A DNA stretch of 64,000 bases from Parasedimentitalea marina (lineage in GTDB: Bacteria; Pseudomonadota; Alphaproteobacteria; Rhodobacterales; Rhodobacteraceae): NCBI RefSeq assembly GCF_004006175.1, contig NZ_CP033219.1, positions 3,596,001 to 3,660,000 of the forward strand, read 5' to 3'. The translations under genes were made by a program, and so were the position numbers. Shown one piece after another: positions 42,248 to 52,024 of this stretch (its first letter is position 1; the number at the start of each line of letters is the position of its first letter). Under the pieces are notes generated by a model. The model was not told where the DNA came from. It searched no databases and saw nothing but the letters and a program-made list of their open reading frames with translations.

Positions 42248-42702
42248 CAGTTTTGACCTGTTGACCCAAATCCGCCGTCGCCACGCTGGGTCTCTCCCAA
42301 TGCACCTGCCAGCTCGAACTCGGCCTGCAGCACAGGGGCAACCACCATCTGCGCGATGCGATCACCATGGGCAATTTCAAACACCTCCTGGCCCGCGTTC
42401 ATCACAATCACCCCCAAGGGGCCGCGATAGTCGCTATCGATGGTTCCAGGCGCATTGGGCAAGGTTATACCATGTTTCAGCGCCAGCCCAGATCGGGGCC
42501 GGATTTGCACCTCATATCCCTGCGGCATCTCAATCCTCAGTCCGGTGGACACCAGCGCCCGTGCACCCGGCAACAGCACAACCTTGCCCCGGTCAGCCAG
42601 GTTCGCCCGCAAATCCGCCCCCGCAGCCCCCGCCGTTTCATAAGCCGGCAGCGGCACTGACTGATCCGCACCAGCGTCATATATCACCCGGATAGAGATC
42701 AT
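42247..42702 (-). CDS. dut: dUTP diphosphatase
   Basis: A 151-residue trimeric dUTPase that keeps uracil out of DNA and supplies dUMP. Conserved motifs are visible: [40 protein letters not shown] and [10 protein letters not shown] at the C-terminus. The ATG at 42702 (MISIRVIYD) matches the usual length; the open frame upstream is not dut-like. It is downstream of coaBC, as in many bacteria, with a family B element in the gap. Confidence 0.95.
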   Translation of the reverse strand: MISIRVIYDAGADQSVPLPAYETAGAAGADLRANLADRGKVVLLPGARALVSTGLRIEMPQGYEVQIRPRSGLALKHGITLPNAPGTIDSDYRGPLGVIVMNAGQEVFEIAHGDRIAQMVVAPVLQAEFELAGALGETQRGDGGFGSTGQN

Positions 42703-42713
42703 ACCGCCGCCCT

Positions 42714-42750
42714 CTTCATCTTTTTCAAAATACTCCCGCCGGAGGCAAGA
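42714..42750. repeat. Family B element between coaBC and dut
   Basis: Read on the minus strand, GCCTCCGGCG is followed by GGAGTATTTTGAAAAAGATG. It lies between the coaBC stop and the dut start and carries no T-tract hairpin of its own. Confidence 0.7.
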
Positions 42751-42754
42751 CATC

Positions 42755-43951
42755 TCACTGCGCCAGCGCCGCCGCCATCCGCTCGGCCAATTGCCGCGCC
42801 ACATCCTCTTTGCCCATACGCGGCCAGACCTCGGCACCCGCATCCGAGATCAGCACCACCGCATTTTCACTTCCGCCCATGATGCCAGTGGCAGGCGAGA
42901 CATCATTGGCAACAATCCAGTCACAGCCCTTGCGCAGACGCTTGGCAGTGGCGTGATCAATCACATCATTGGTTTCAGCCGCAAAGCCAACCACCAGCGA
43001 TGGCCGTCCCTCGCCCATCCGTGACACCCGCTTCAGAATATCCGGGTTTTCAGCAAACTCCATCACCGGCAGGCCATCCTTGGATTTCTTCAACTTGCGG
43101 TCCGACGCATTGACCACCCGCCAATCTGACACCGCAGCGGCAAAGACCCCAGCCACAACCGGCAGCGCCGCGTCCACGGCTTCAGACATTTGGCGCGCCG
43201 TTTCAACCTCCACCACCTGCACCCCCTCAGGTGGGCGCACCGTGGCCGGGCCCGTGATAAACACCACTTCCGCCCCCAGATCGCGCAGAGCACGGGCCAT
43301 CGCGGCGCCCTGTGCCCCAGACGAGCGGTTGGCGATATAGCGCACGGGATCAATCGGCTCATGTGTTGGCCCCGAGGTGACCAATATCCGCTGCCCCTGC
43401 AGCGGCCCATCTGACAACTTCGCATGAACCGCCGCAATGATTTCATCAACCTCGGCCAGGCGACCGGGTCCAAATTCACCACAGGCCATGCGACCCGCAT
43501 TTGGACCGACAAAACTGACCCCATCCGCCTTTAGTGTCTCGATATTGCGCCGGGTGGCTGAATGTTCCCACATCCTGACATTCATCGCTGGAGCGACCAA
43601 AACATCTGTGTCCGTCGCCAGCAGCAAGGTCGAGGCCAGATCATTGGCCAATCCCTGAGCCATCTTGGCCATCAGGTCGGCGGTGGCGGGTGCCACCACA
43701 ACCAGATCAGCACTGCGCGACAGTTGGATATGCCCCATCTCAGCCTCGGTGGTCAGATCAAACAAGTCCCGGTGCACCGCTGATCCGGCCAGCGCCGAAA
43801 CCGACAGCGGTGTTACGAACTCTTCGCCGGCACGGGTCAGAACCGGGGTCACATGGGCCCCCTGATCCTGCAGTCGACGGATCAGATCCAGCGTTTTATA
43901 GGCGGCAATGCCGCCGCCAATGATCAGAAGAATTCGTTTGTCAGCCAGCAT
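42755..43951 (-). CDS. coaBC: Phosphopantothenoylcysteine decarboxylase/phosphopantothenate-cysteine ligase
   Basis: A 398-residue bifunctional CoA-pathway enzyme. The N-terminal flavodoxin-like CoaC half starts [20 protein letters not shown], and [12 protein letters not shown] and [13 protein letters not shown] include the active-site region. The C-terminal CoaB half has [20 protein letters not shown] and the central GFAAETND. The ATG at 43951 (MLADKRILL) is chosen; nine extra codons upstream are not conserved-looking. dut follows on the same strand. Confidence 0.95.
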   Translation of the reverse strand: MLADKRILLIIGGGIAAYKTLDLIRRLQDQGAHVTPVLTRAGEEFVTPLSVSALAGSAVHRDLFDLTTEAEMGHIQLSRSADLVVVAPATADLMAKMAQGLANDLASTLLLATDTDVLVAPAMNVRMWEHSATRRNIETLKADGVSFVGPNAGRMACGEFGPGRLAEVDEIIAAVHAKLSDGPLQGQRILVTSGPTHEPIDPVRYIANRSSGAQGAAMARALRDLGAEVVFITGPATVRPPEGVQVVEVETARQMSEAVDAALPVVAGVFAAAVSDWRVVNASDRKLKKSKDGLPVMEFAENPDILKRVSRMGEGRPSLVVGFAAETNDVIDHATAKRLRKGCDWIVANDVSPATGIMGGSENAVVLISDAGAEVWPRMGKEDVARQLAERMAAALAQ

Positions 43952-44058
43952 TTCACCCGTCCTTGCACAGCAATCCAAGCGACCCTACTGCGCAGCGACC
44001 AAAGTGTGAAATGGTTTTCCACCTTAACCGCACACCTGGCGCATTCCCAACAGCGCGG

Positions 44059-44895
44059 CTATTGAAAGGCCAGACAGGGATCCGGGCGCTCTATCGGGTC
44101 CGCATCCACAACCAGATCAAATTCCCCTGAAACCTGCCCCGCCTCGGATTGTCCCAGCGACAGCACCAAAATCTCCGGACGAGCCTGTGCAAGATAGACC
44201 GGTACACCGCGATCTTTTCGGGCGTGACCATTGCCGGTTATCACGACGACAGGGCCACCGGTGACCTGCAAGGCCTGGACCACAGCATCCGCCAGTACCG
44301 TGTCCCGCAACCTTTGAAAATCCACCATCAAGGGCAGCATCTCTTTGGGCAAGGCGTCGCAGTGGTTGGCCATCTGGTCCGCCTCGCGCAGCTGTTGGTC
44401 TGCGTCTGTCAGCGGCACGTCCAGTCCGAATGTCGCTGCCTTTGTGCCAAAAAAGCCCGCCGCGCCTTTCTCCATAGCGACCCTTGCATCTGACCGCGGC
44501 ACCAGCCCGCCAAACTGCAGCGCGCCCTCTGCGGCTGCAAAGACCGGGGCGTAGAGCTCAAACGCCGGCCATCCAGAGCTGGACCAGTCAAGATATTGGG
44601 AAACCTGATCCGTATCCGACAAAGGAAAAGCAGCCAGGCCTTCGGCTTGCGATTGGGTGATCATCTCCCAGACCACCGCTTTGGGATCCAAAGCGGCCAC
44701 TATATCTGCCTGCATCTGATGATGCGCTGGATTGTCATGGATTTCGCCCAGGATCACCACATCCGCAACCGCCAATTGCTGCACAACATCAGGGTCTGGA
44801 ACCGCAGAAGCCGTACTGGCACTGGCGGTGAACAGAAAAATAGCGCCACCCCACAAGGTGACGCTATTTCTTACAAATTTAATAAGGATACTCAT
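44059..44895 (-). CDS. ChaN-like haem-binding protein
   Basis: A 278-residue exported protein of the ChaN (DUF399/PF04187) family, which binds haem in related proteins. The N-terminus VTLWGGAIFLFTASASTASA is a signal peptide without a lipobox. VVILGEIHDNPAHHQ and the late VVVITGNGHARKDRGVP are the family motifs. The start ATG overlaps the stop of rpoHII by four bases, so its translation is coupled to that sigma-factor gene. The role in Roseobacter is unknown. Confidence 0.8.
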   Translation of the reverse strand: MSILIKFVRNSVTLWGGAIFLFTASASTASAVPDPDVVQQLAVADVVILGEIHDNPAHHQMQADIVAALDPKAVVWEMITQSQAEGLAAFPLSDTDQVSQYLDWSSSGWPAFELYAPVFAAAEGALQFGGLVPRSDARVAMEKGAAGFFGTKAATFGLDVPLTDADQQLREADQMANHCDALPKEMLPLMVDFQRLRDTVLADAVVQALQVTGGPVVVITGNGHARKDRGVPVYLAQARPEILVLSLGQSEAGQVSGEFDLVVDADPIERPDPCLAFQ

Positions 44896-45770
44896 ACGAG
44901 TAGGCTATGAACCTCTCGGGATTGATTTTCAAGGCTTTTCCGCATTTTCAGAAAAGCAGCGGCCTCTAGCTGGCGGACACGCTCTTTGGACAGACCCAAT
45001 TCAGAGCCCAGACTTTCGAGGGTGCGTGGTCGATCCCGCAGTTTACGTTCTTTGACAATGAAGCGCTCGCGGCGGTTCAAGGCCTGCATCGCCGCCACCA
45101 ACCAGACCCGCAACTGCCGTCTGTCGTGACGTTTCTCGACCAGTTCCTCGGCCTGGATGCTGTCGTCTTCCAATGCGTCAATCCATTCGCGGCCATCCTC
45201 ATCCGCCGATTGCACTGCATTCAACGAGAAATCAGACCCGGACAACCGGCCTTCCATCATTTCCACATCCCGGATCGGCACCCCAATTTCGGTGGCGATC
45301 TTTTGGTGTAACTGATGGCGGTCCAGCTTGTGGCCCTTCGCGGATTGGACCCGTTCCAACTGCGCCTGAACACGCCGCATATTGAAAAACAGCGATTTCT
45401 GCGACGAGGTCGAACCAGTGCGGACCATCGACCAATTGCGCATCACGTGGTCCTGAATAGAAGCCTTGATCCACCAGACCGCATAAGTCGAGAACCGGAC
45501 CCCCCGATCCGGATCAAACTTATCGGCGGCCTTCATCAAGCCCAAACCTGCTTCTTGAATCAAATCATTCATCGGCGCGCCATAGCGCTTGAATTTGGCA
45601 GCCATTGAAATTGCCAGTCTTAGATAGGCGTTGATCAGGCGGTGCAGGGCTGCCTCATCCTTTTGATCCCGCCAGGCATAGGCCAGTCGCAATTCTGTTT
45701 CTGCGTCCAGCAATTCTGCCTTCATTGCCTTCTTTGGCAATGGATTGTCATTATGTGTTTCACGTGCCAT
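44892..45770 (-). CDS. rpoH2: RNA polymerase group 2 sigma-32-type factor RpoHII
   Basis: A 292-residue sigma factor. Region 2 is LIQEAGLGLMKAADKFDPDR and GVRFSTYAVWWIKASIQDHV. The sigma-32 box appears as SSQKSLFFNMRR. Region 4 is TLESLGSELGLSKERVRQLE. The match to RpoHII is by sequence pattern; in Rhodobacter this factor is part of the singlet-oxygen response. The ATG at 45770 (MARETHND) is used. It is divergent from cobU and overlaps chaN. Confidence 0.9.
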   Translation of the reverse strand: MARETHNDNPLPKKAMKAELLDAETELRLAYAWRDQKDEAALHRLINAYLRLAISMAAKFKRYGAPMNDLIQEAGLGLMKAADKFDPDRGVRFSTYAVWWIKASIQDHVMRNWSMVRTGSTSSQKSLFFNMRRVQAQLERVQSAKGHKLDRHQLHQKIATEIGVPIRDVEMMEGRLSGSDFSLNAVQSADEDGREWIDALEDDSIQAEELVEKRHDRRQLRVWLVAAMQALNRRERFIVKERKLRDRPRTLESLGSELGLSKERVRQLEAAAFLKMRKSLENQSREVHSLLV

Positions 45771-45875
45771 GCATTTTCCCCCGAAAACGGCAAAAGCGTC
45801 TACGTCCTGAAGTAACGCGATGTACAAGATGGGCCCAACATGTCGGCGTGCAGTTTTTACGGCTCAGTGGCATTC

Positions 45876-45887
45876 TGCCACGTGGCA
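45876..45887. promoter_or_regulatory. 12-base palindrome between rpoHII and cobU
   Basis: TGCCACGTGGCA is a perfect palindrome about 106 bases upstream of rpoHII and 150 bases upstream of cobU. A second hairpin GTGGCA-TTC-TGCCAC overlaps it. The rest of the 269-base gap shows no gene. A binding factor cannot be named. Confidence 0.4.
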
Positions 45888-46039
45888 ACAAGTTCAGTGA
45901 GCGGATGGGCGCAAAATACCCCATCCAGTTGCCGGCCACCCCGCTCTGGTATGCGACACGGGGAACTGCCTCTGTCTCAGCTTGTTTTTAGCGGGCCCTG
46001 CAGTTACCCACAGGTACGGCTTCTGTATCTAAAAGGTTA

Positions 46040-46567
46040 TTGAATTTGTCTAAACAAGTCACACTGATTTTGGGGGGAGCAGCCTCTGGAAAGAGTTCAT
46101 ATGCCGAACGTATATGTTTTAATTCCGCAAAAAGAAGGACTTACTTAGCCACATCACAAATAGTTGATAGTGAAATGCGCGTTAAAATAGACAAACATGT
46201 CGTGCAAAGAGGGGGCGGGTGGACAACCTATGAGGAGCATTTGGACCTTTCGCCAATTCTGCTCTCATTTGATCAATCCCAAATTTGCCTATTGGATTGC
46301 GCTACAATGTGGTTGTCAAATCAATTACTGGCCGGAAATAACCTCCAAATTGCTCAGCAGGAATTACTGACTGCAATTTCTTGCTGCAAATCAGAGCTGG
46401 TAATTGTTTCAAATGAGGTCGGAATGGGAATTGTCCCGGACAATGCTCTGGCCCGCCAATTTCGCGAAGCCCAGGGACGATTAAACATTGTCCTTGCCGA
46501 GCATGCGGACTGCGTCGTTCATGTGGTTGCCGGACTACCAAATGTGCTGAAAGGTGCTGTTTCGTGA
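46040..46567 (+). CDS. cobU: Bifunctional adenosylcobinamide kinase/guanylyltransferase
   Basis: A 175-residue CobU/CobP enzyme, adding phosphate then GMP to adenosylcobinamide in vitamin B12 assembly. The P-loop is ILGGAASGKSSYAER, and VIVSNEVGMGIVPDNALAR is the second family signature. It starts at a TTG, with AAGG just upstream. Base composition is lower in G+C than its neighbours. It overlaps the following phosphatase gene by GTGA, so they form an operon. Confidence 0.9.
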   Translation: MNLSKQVTLILGGAASGKSSYAERICFNSAKRRTYLATSQIVDSEMRVKIDKHVVQRGGGWTTYEEHLDLSPILLSFDQSQICLLDCATMWLSNQLLAGNNLQIAQQELLTAISCCKSELVIVSNEVGMGIVPDNALARQFREAQGRLNIVLAEHADCVVHVVAGLPNVLKGAVS

Positions 46568-47142
46568 CCCGCCTGTATTTGGTTCGACATGGTCCAACCC
46601 ATGCCAAATGTATGGTCGGATGGTCAGATTTGCCCGCCGATCTATCCGATGGCGCTGCCTTGGCGCGACTGGATAATTATCTGCCACAGGATGCGCTTGT
46701 CGTTTCATCGGACCTGACACGGGCCGTGGCCACCGCCGATGCCATACAGGGCAGCCGGCCCCGCCTGCCCCACACCCAAAACTTGCGTGAAATTCACTTT
46801 GGCGACTGGGAATTACGGACCTGGGCCGAGATTGACGCTGAAGACCCGGTGCGGATCAAGGCCTACTGGGAAACCCCAGGAGATGTGACTCCACCGCGCG
46901 GTGAAAGCTGGAATCAGGTCTGCACACGCGTTGACGCAGCTATTGATCAGCTTGTTCAGGCCCATTCTGGCAGGAATTTAATTGTCGTGGGACATTTCGG
47001 CCAAATATTAACACAAGTGCAGCGTGCTGAAAAACTAACCGCAGAAGAGGTCTTTGCTCATCGCATTGACAATCTGTCGGTCAGCGAAATCAGCAAGAGT
47101 TCCAAAGGATGGAGTATAGGCAAAATCAATCACTGTCCTTGA
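46564..47142 (+). CDS. Histidine phosphatase, CobC-like
   Basis: A 192-residue phosphoglycerate-mutase-like phosphatase. LYLVRHGPTHAK carries the phospho-accepting RHG histidine, IHFGDWE follows, and LIVVGHFGQIL carries the second catalytic histidine. Its GTG start overlaps cobU by four bases. The pairing with cobU makes removal of alpha-ribazole phosphate (CobC) the likely job, which is inference from neighbourhood. Confidence 0.85.
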   Translation: MTRLYLVRHGPTHAKCMVGWSDLPADLSDGAALARLDNYLPQDALVVSSDLTRAVATADAIQGSRPRLPHTQNLREIHFGDWELRTWAEIDAEDPVRIKAYWETPGDVTPPRGESWNQVCTRVDAAIDQLVQAHSGRNLIVVGHFGQILTQVQRAEKLTAEEVFAHRIDNLSVSEISKSSKGWSIGKINHCP

Positions 47143-47201
47143 TGACCTTTACCAAAAACTTTCATTTTACCTGATGCCTTTTACACTCCTATCCTGCTGC
47201 C

Positions 47202-47888
47202 ATGACATATGATCTTTATATTGGCGACCGCATGTTTTCCAGTTGGTCTTTACGCGGCTGGCTCATGCTCGAAAAGTTTGCAATCCCGCATAACACTCAC
47301 ATGATTGGGTTGTATTCCGGCACCATGGCCAAAGACATGGAGGAATTGGCGCCGGCGCGGCTGGTTCCGACCCTGCGCACTCCAGACGGGCTGGTCGTCG
47401 GGGAATCCTTGGCAATGGGGGAAACCCTGGCCGAACTAAACCCAACGGCTGGTCTATGGCCCAGTGACCCTGCACAACGGGCAACTGCACGTTGGTTATG
47501 TGCAGAAATGGTCGGTGGATTTGGGGCGCTTCGCAGTGACTGCGCCATGCAGTTTCGCCATATTTGGAAAGATTTTATCCCGTCCGATGCCGTCAAAGCG
47601 GATCTGGCCCGCGTCGAGACCCTTTGGGCACATGCCCGCGCTATGTCGGGCAGTGCAGACGGTTTCCTGTTTGGCACCTATTCGCTGGCGGATGTTTTCT
47701 ATACGCCTGTAGCAGCGCGCATTGTTGGGTATGACCTACCCGTATCACAGGCAGCGCGCGCCTATTGTAATCTGTTGTTAGCAGACCCCGCCGTTTTAAA
47801 ATGGCAACAGCTGGCACAAGACGTGACATATGACCCGATGCCCTATGATATGGATCTGCCCAAGCGCCCCTGGACCCTGGCGAACTAA
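47202..47888 (+). CDS. Glutathione S-transferase family protein
   Basis: A 228-residue GST. The thioredoxin-like N-terminal domain has YIGDRMFSSWSLRGWLML, where the serine near residue 14 may contact glutathione thiol, and VPTLRTPDGLVVGESLAM. The helical C-terminal domain contains LADVFYTPVAARI. The closest style is the YfcF/maleylacetoacetate-isomerase-like group. It is 59 bases after the CobC-like gene. Substrate unknown. Confidence 0.85.
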   Translation: MTYDLYIGDRMFSSWSLRGWLMLEKFAIPHNTHMIGLYSGTMAKDMEELAPARLVPTLRTPDGLVVGESLAMGETLAELNPTAGLWPSDPAQRATARWLCAEMVGGFGALRSDCAMQFRHIWKDFIPSDAVKADLARVETLWAHARAMSGSADGFLFGTYSLADVFYTPVAARIVGYDLPVSQAARAYCNLLLADPAVLKWQQLAQDVTYDPMPYDMDLPKRPWTLAN

Positions 47889-47980
47889 GGGCGATTTCAT
47901 CGTGAAATGACGGTGACGTTAACCCCTTGGAAACCATATTTCTCAACCATCTCTCTCTGAACCATTAGGAGCAGGGAGAG

Positions 47981-49489
47981 ATGACCGCGCGCGCCTATAC
48001 CGTTGCATTCCAGGGGGTCGAGGCCCGCCAGGTCGAGGTGCAATGTGCTGTCGCACCGGGCCTGCCTGCGTTTTCGGTGGTCGGGTTGCCCGACAAGGCC
48101 GTATCCGAGGCCCGCGACAGGGTGCGATCAGCCTTTGCGACCATGTCGATTGCGCTGCCGTCCAAGCGGATCACCATCAATCTGTCGCCGGCTGACCTGC
48201 CGAAGGAGGGCAGCCATTTCGACCTGTCCATTGCCCTGGCGCTGCTGGCGGCCATTGACATTATCCCGGCCGAGGCCGCCGCCGAAACCATTGCGCTGGG
48301 TGAGCTGTCGCTCGACGGGACGCTGGTTCCTGTTATCGGCGCCCTGCCAGCCGCTATGACCGCCGCCGAAGAACAACGCACCTTACTGTGTCCGCAGGCC
48401 TCGGGTGCCGAGGCGGCCTGGGTCACGACCGCAAACGTAATTGGCGCCGCTAACCTGGCCGAGGTGGTGCGCCATTTCACTGGTCAGATGCTGATTGCCC
48501 CGTCCCAGCCCGGCGAGGTCAGCAGCCCGGCAGCGGTCAAGGATCTGCGGGACGTCAGGGGCCAGGAACGGGCCAAACGGGCGCTGGAAATTGCGGCGGC
48601 CGGCCGTCATCACATTTTGATGGTGGGCACACCGGGGTCCGGAAAATCGATGTTGGCCGCAAGACTACCCGGTATTCTGCCACCGCTGTCTCCGGGTGAG
48701 GCACTGCAGACATCGATGATCCAGTCCCTGTGCGGCATGATCGAAGAAGGTGGCATCAACCGCACCCGCCCGTTTCGCGAACCGCATCACACGGCGTCGA
48801 TGGCGGCGATTGTCGGCGGCGGCCGTCAGGCCAAACCGGGCGAGATCAGTCTGGCGCACAACGGCATCTTATTTCTGGACGAGTTCCCCGAGTTCAACCG
48901 CGCGGTGTTGGAAACCCTGCGCCAGCCCATTGAAACCGGCGAAGTGATGATTGCCCGCGCCAACGCGCACGTAAAATACCCCAGCCGGTTCATGCTGGTG
49001 GCGGCCGCCAATCCCTGCAAATGCGGCTATCTGACCGACCCCGCCCGGGCCTGTTCGCGGGCGCCGATCTGTGGCGAGGATTATATGGGGCGCATTTCCG
49101 GCCCCCTGATGGACCGGTTTGATTTGCGGGTCGAAGTGCCGCCGGTTGCATTTAGCGATCTGGACCTGCCCGCAAACGGCGATAGCACAGAACAGGTCGC
49201 TGCCCGCGTTGCTGCCGCGCGCGCGCTGCAAAGCACTCGTTTTAAAGATCACAGTGAATTGCGGCAGAATACCGATATCGAGGGGGAGTTGCTGGAACAG
49301 GTGGCGCGACCAGACAGCGAAAGTCGCGACTTATTACGCCGCGCCTCAGATCGGTTTGGCCTGACAGCGCGGGGCTATCACCGGGTGCTACGTGTGGCCC
49401 GAACAATTGCGGATCTTGACGGTGCGCCAGACATCCGCCGCCGCGATGTGGCCGAGGCGCTGAGCTTCAGACTGGCCACATCACGCTAG
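47981..49489 (+). CDS. comM: ComM/YifB-family Mg-chelatase-like AAA+ ATPase
   Basis: A 502-residue protein. The N-terminal Lon-protease-like domain is seen in [20 protein letters not shown]. The AAA+ core has Walker [12 protein letters not shown] and Walker B-type [21 protein letters not shown] is the zinc-like cysteine cluster, and the C-terminal Mg-chelatase domain follows. ComM is a helicase-like branch-migration factor in natural transformation. GGAGCAGGGAGAG precedes the ATG. A two-hairpin repeat with a T tract follows the stop. Confidence 0.92.
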   Translation: MTARAYTVAFQGVEARQVEVQCAVAPGLPAFSVVGLPDKAVSEARDRVRSAFATMSIALPSKRITINLSPADLPKEGSHFDLSIALALLAAIDIIPAEAAAETIALGELSLDGTLVPVIGALPAAMTAAEEQRTLLCPQASGAEAAWVTTANVIGAANLAEVVRHFTGQMLIAPSQPGEVSSPAAVKDLRDVRGQERAKRALEIAAAGRHHILMVGTPGSGKSMLAARLPGILPPLSPGEALQTSMIQSLCGMIEEGGINRTRPFREPHHTASMAAIVGGGRQAKPGEISLAHNGILFLDEFPEFNRAVLETLRQPIETGEVMIARANAHVKYPSRFMLVAAANPCKCGYLTDPARACSRAPICGEDYMGRISGPLMDRFDLRVEVPPVAFSDLDLPANGDSTEQVAARVAAARALQSTRFKDHSELRQNTDIEGELLEQVARPDSESRDLLRRASDRFGLTARGYHRVLRVARTIADLDGAPDIRRRDVAEALSFRLATSR

Positions 49490-49531
49490 GGTCAGGATGC
49501 ATTCCCCTTCAACCCAGCGCTCTCTTCCTGC

Positions 49532-49599
49532 TTCATCTGGCCAAAAATATCTCGGGGGTGAATTGGCCGAATGGCCAAGAGGGGGCAGCGCCCCTTTTT
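49532..49599. repeat. Composite two-hairpin element (family D), terminator side of comM
   Basis: Read on the plus strand: TTCATCTGGCC, AAAAATATCTCGGGGGTGAA, then TTGGCC-GAAT-GGCCAA, then GGGGC-AGC-GCCCC followed by TTTTTC. The last hairpin with its T tract can terminate comM. The element is the inverted counterpart of the one after mrdB. Confidence 0.8.
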
Positions 49600-49698
49600 C
49601 GCCCCAGTGCTGTGCTGATGGGCCCGAACAATGCCGCTGTCCTCTAGCATGTATTCAAAGTTCGGGTCACCACTCAAGCCCTGGAAAAGACGCAGGTT

Positions 49699-50631
49699 TT
49701 ATAGTTTGGCCTCAATCGCTTGCCAGATCTTCTCGGCAATATTCACCCCATCAAAGCGCTCCAGCTCTTGGATACCAGTCGGAGAAGTCACGTTGATTTC
49801 GGTCAGATAGTCGCCAATCACGTCGATGCCGACAAAAACCTGACCTTTTTCCTTCAACAATGGGCCGATGGCGGCGCAGATTTCCAGATCGCGTTCGGTC
49901 AGGCCGATTTTCTCGGGGCGACCGCCGACGTGCATGTTAGACCGGGTTTCGCCCTTGGCTGGGACACGGTTGATGGCGCCGACTGGTTCGCCATCGACCA
50001 ATATCACGCGCTTGTCGCCATTGCTGACGTCGGGCAGGAATTTCTGCACGATCAGCGGCTCGCGGCTGAAACTTGTGAACAACTCGTGCAGTGAGGTCAG
50101 ATTGCGGTCATTGGCGTCCAGTCGAAACACCCCGGCGCCGCCGTTGCCATAAAGTGGCTTCAGAATCACATCGCCGTGCTTGGCCTTGAACGCCTTGATG
50201 GTGTCCAGATCGCGTGCAATCGTTGTCGGTGGCGTCAGGTCCGGGAAATCCAGAACCAGCAGTTTTTCCGGGTAATTGCGCACCCAGAACGGGTCATTCA
50301 CCACCAGAACCTGATCCTTGAGCCGGTCCAGTATATGGGTTGCAGTGATGTAGTTCATGTCGAACGGAGGATCCTGACGCAACCAGATCACATCGAAGTC
50401 TGCCAGATCCACCTCGCGCTCGGGGCCTAAGATAGCCGGATCGCCTGCCACCCGCTGCACGGTCATGTCCTGACCACGGGCGGTGACGCGGCCCTCTTGA
50501 TAGGCCAGTTGGTCCGGCCCGTAGAAAAACAGCGTGTGCCCGCGGGCCTGTGCCTCTTCGGCCAGCCGGAAGCTGCTGTCTGCGTTGATGTCCACGTCCC
50601 CGATTGGGTCCATCTGAAAGGCGATCTTCAT
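49699..50631 (-). CDS. gshB: Glutathione synthetase
   Basis: A 310-residue ATP-grasp enzyme joining gamma-glutamylcysteine and glycine. [20 protein letters not shown] is the conserved N-terminus, and [16 protein letters not shown] binds [15 protein letters not shown] and [20 protein letters not shown] are family motifs near the C-terminus. Together with the nearby GSTs it points to a normal glutathione economy. It lies next to yraN on the same strand, 60 bases apart. Confidence 0.96.
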   Translation of the reverse strand: MKIAFQMDPIGDVDINADSSFRLAEEAQARGHTLFFYGPDQLAYQEGRVTARGQDMTVQRVAGDPAILGPEREVDLADFDVIWLRQDPPFDMNYITATHILDRLKDQVLVVNDPFWVRNYPEKLLVLDFPDLTPPTTIARDLDTIKAFKAKHGDVILKPLYGNGGAGVFRLDANDRNLTSLHELFTSFSREPLIVQKFLPDVSNGDKRVILVDGEPVGAINRVPAKGETRSNMHVGGRPEKIGLTERDLEICAAIGPLLKEKGQVFVGIDVIGDYLTEINVTSPTGIQELERFDGVNIAEKIWQAIEAKL

Positions 50632-50691
50632 GCGTCTATCCCTTAACTGTCGGTCAATTACATGGCCCAGCGCCCGGCCATGTTCAATGGG

Positions 50692-51072
50692 TCAACCCTG
50701 TCCAAAGGCATTTTCGATGATTTCAATCTGGCCCGCCCCATCGACCAAGGCCACGTCAAAGCGGGATTCGGTCAGCTGGCCTGCAGGTTCATTGTCCAAA
50801 TACTGTCCCGCACTGGCGTAAATCCGGCGCATCTGTGCCTCTGTGATCCGCAGGGCGGCGCGGGCGCGGGTTTTGCTGTGCTTTACCTCGACAAAGACCA
50901 AGGCAGCACCCGAGCGAAAAATCAGATCGATCTCGCCGCCTGCACCACGCCAACGCCGCTCGGCAAGGCTATAGCCGCGGGCCTCATAGTGTTTGACCAC
51001 CTGATCCTCGGCCGCCTCCCCCGCCAGATAAGCCCGCTGTCCGCGTCCATGGGGATCTTGCGGCCCTGCCAT
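50692..51072 (-). CDS. yraN: YraN/UPF0102 family protein
   Basis: A 126-residue nuclease-fold protein. YEARGYSLAERRWRGAGGEI followed by DLIF and LVFVEVKHSKTRARA is the UPF0102 signature, with the EID...EVK residues of a restriction-endonuclease-like site. The biological role is not settled; one report links the family to Holliday-junction processing. It starts three bases after rsmI ends, so the genes are co-transcribed, as is common in proteobacteria. Confidence 0.9.
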   Translation of the reverse strand: MAGPQDPHGRGQRAYLAGEAAEDQVVKHYEARGYSLAERRWRGAGGEIDLIFRSGAALVFVEVKHSKTRARAALRITEAQMRRIYASAGQYLDNEPAGQLTESRFDVALVDGAGQIEIIENAFGQG

Positions 51073-51075
51073 GTC

Positions 51076-51936
51076 TTAGCCCGCGTCCTTGGGCAGTTTC
51101 AGCGCCAGCTGGTAGACCTTGCGGCGTGGCAGATCATGTAGTTTCGACACAATATCCGCTGCATCCTTGACCGAGTTGTCCTGCAACGCGGCGCGCAGGT
51201 CTTGCTCCAGATCTTCGGGGTTCACGTCCTTGCTGCGCGACCGATCCACCAGCACAACGATTTCGCCTTTCACGCCTGTCTCGGCCAGTTGCACCGCCAA
51301 CTCGCTAAGTGAGGCGCGGCGCACCTCTTCAAACTTCTTGGTGATCTCGCGGCACAGGGCAGCGGGGCGATCCCCCAGCACCTCGGCCATATCCGCCAGC
51401 GAGGCCGCCACCCGTTTGGGCGATTCGTAAAAGATGAGCGTTCCGGGGATTCGGCTGACTTCTTCCAGGCGTTTGCGCCGCGCACCACTGGCATTGGGCA
51501 GGAAGCCGGCAAAAAAGAAGGCATCGGTGGGCAAGCCAGCCAGGGTCAGCGCCGCCAAACCGGCAGAGGCACCTGGCGCAATGGTGACCACATGACCTGC
51601 CTCGGCTGCGGCACGGCTAAGATCATAACCGGGGTCGGCAATCAGTGGCATTCCCGCCTCAGATGCGTAGGCCACTGATTTGCCTTCGGCCAGCGCCGCA
51701 AGCAGGCCGGCACGGGCGCCGGCGCCGCTGTGATCGTGATAGGCTATCACCCGGCGACCTCCCAAAGGCACGCCGTGGATCTCCATCAGACGGCGCAGCG
51801 AGCGGGTGTCTTCGGCGGCGATAACCTCGGCGGATGCCAAAACATCCAGCGCCCTAAGCGTAATATCGCGTGCGGTGCCAATCGGAGTGGCAACAAAGTA
51901 CAGCCCCGGAGACAATCTGACATTCTGGTGATTCAA
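51076..51936 (-). CDS. rsmI: 16S rRNA (cytidine(1402)-2'-O)-methyltransferase
   Basis: A 286-residue SAM-dependent tetrapyrrole-methylase-fold enzyme that modifies C1402 in the decoding centre. GLYFVATPIGTARDITLRAL is the characteristic N-terminus, VIAAEDTRSLRRLM follows, and AGMPLIADPGYDL and FYESPKRV are further motifs. It is divergent from lppC across about 88 bases and upstream of yraN, the standard order in this group. Confidence 0.95.
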   Translation of the reverse strand: MNHQNVRLSPGLYFVATPIGTARDITLRALDVLASAEVIAAEDTRSLRRLMEIHGVPLGGRRVIAYHDHSGAGARAGLLAALAEGKSVAYASEAGMPLIADPGYDLSRAAAEAGHVVTIAPGASAGLAALTLAGLPTDAFFFAGFLPNASGARRKRLEEVSRIPGTLIFYESPKRVAASLADMAEVLGDRPAALCREITKKFEEVRRASLSELAVQLAETGVKGEIVVLVDRSRSKDVNPEDLEQDLRAALQDNSVKDAADIVSKLHDLPRRKVYQLALKLPKDAG

Positions 51937-52024
51937 CGCTGGACCCGCCTTTATCGTCGTTTATTATTCAACCCCAACACCAACACGGCACATCATTGCC
52001 GGATCAGGGAGTTTTAAGTCTATT

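Noticed and set aside
45864..45880. CAGTGGC, which is a reversed B12-box-like string near cobU
   Set aside because: The other conserved cobalamin riboswitch elements are absent, and the string is on the wrong strand for cobU.
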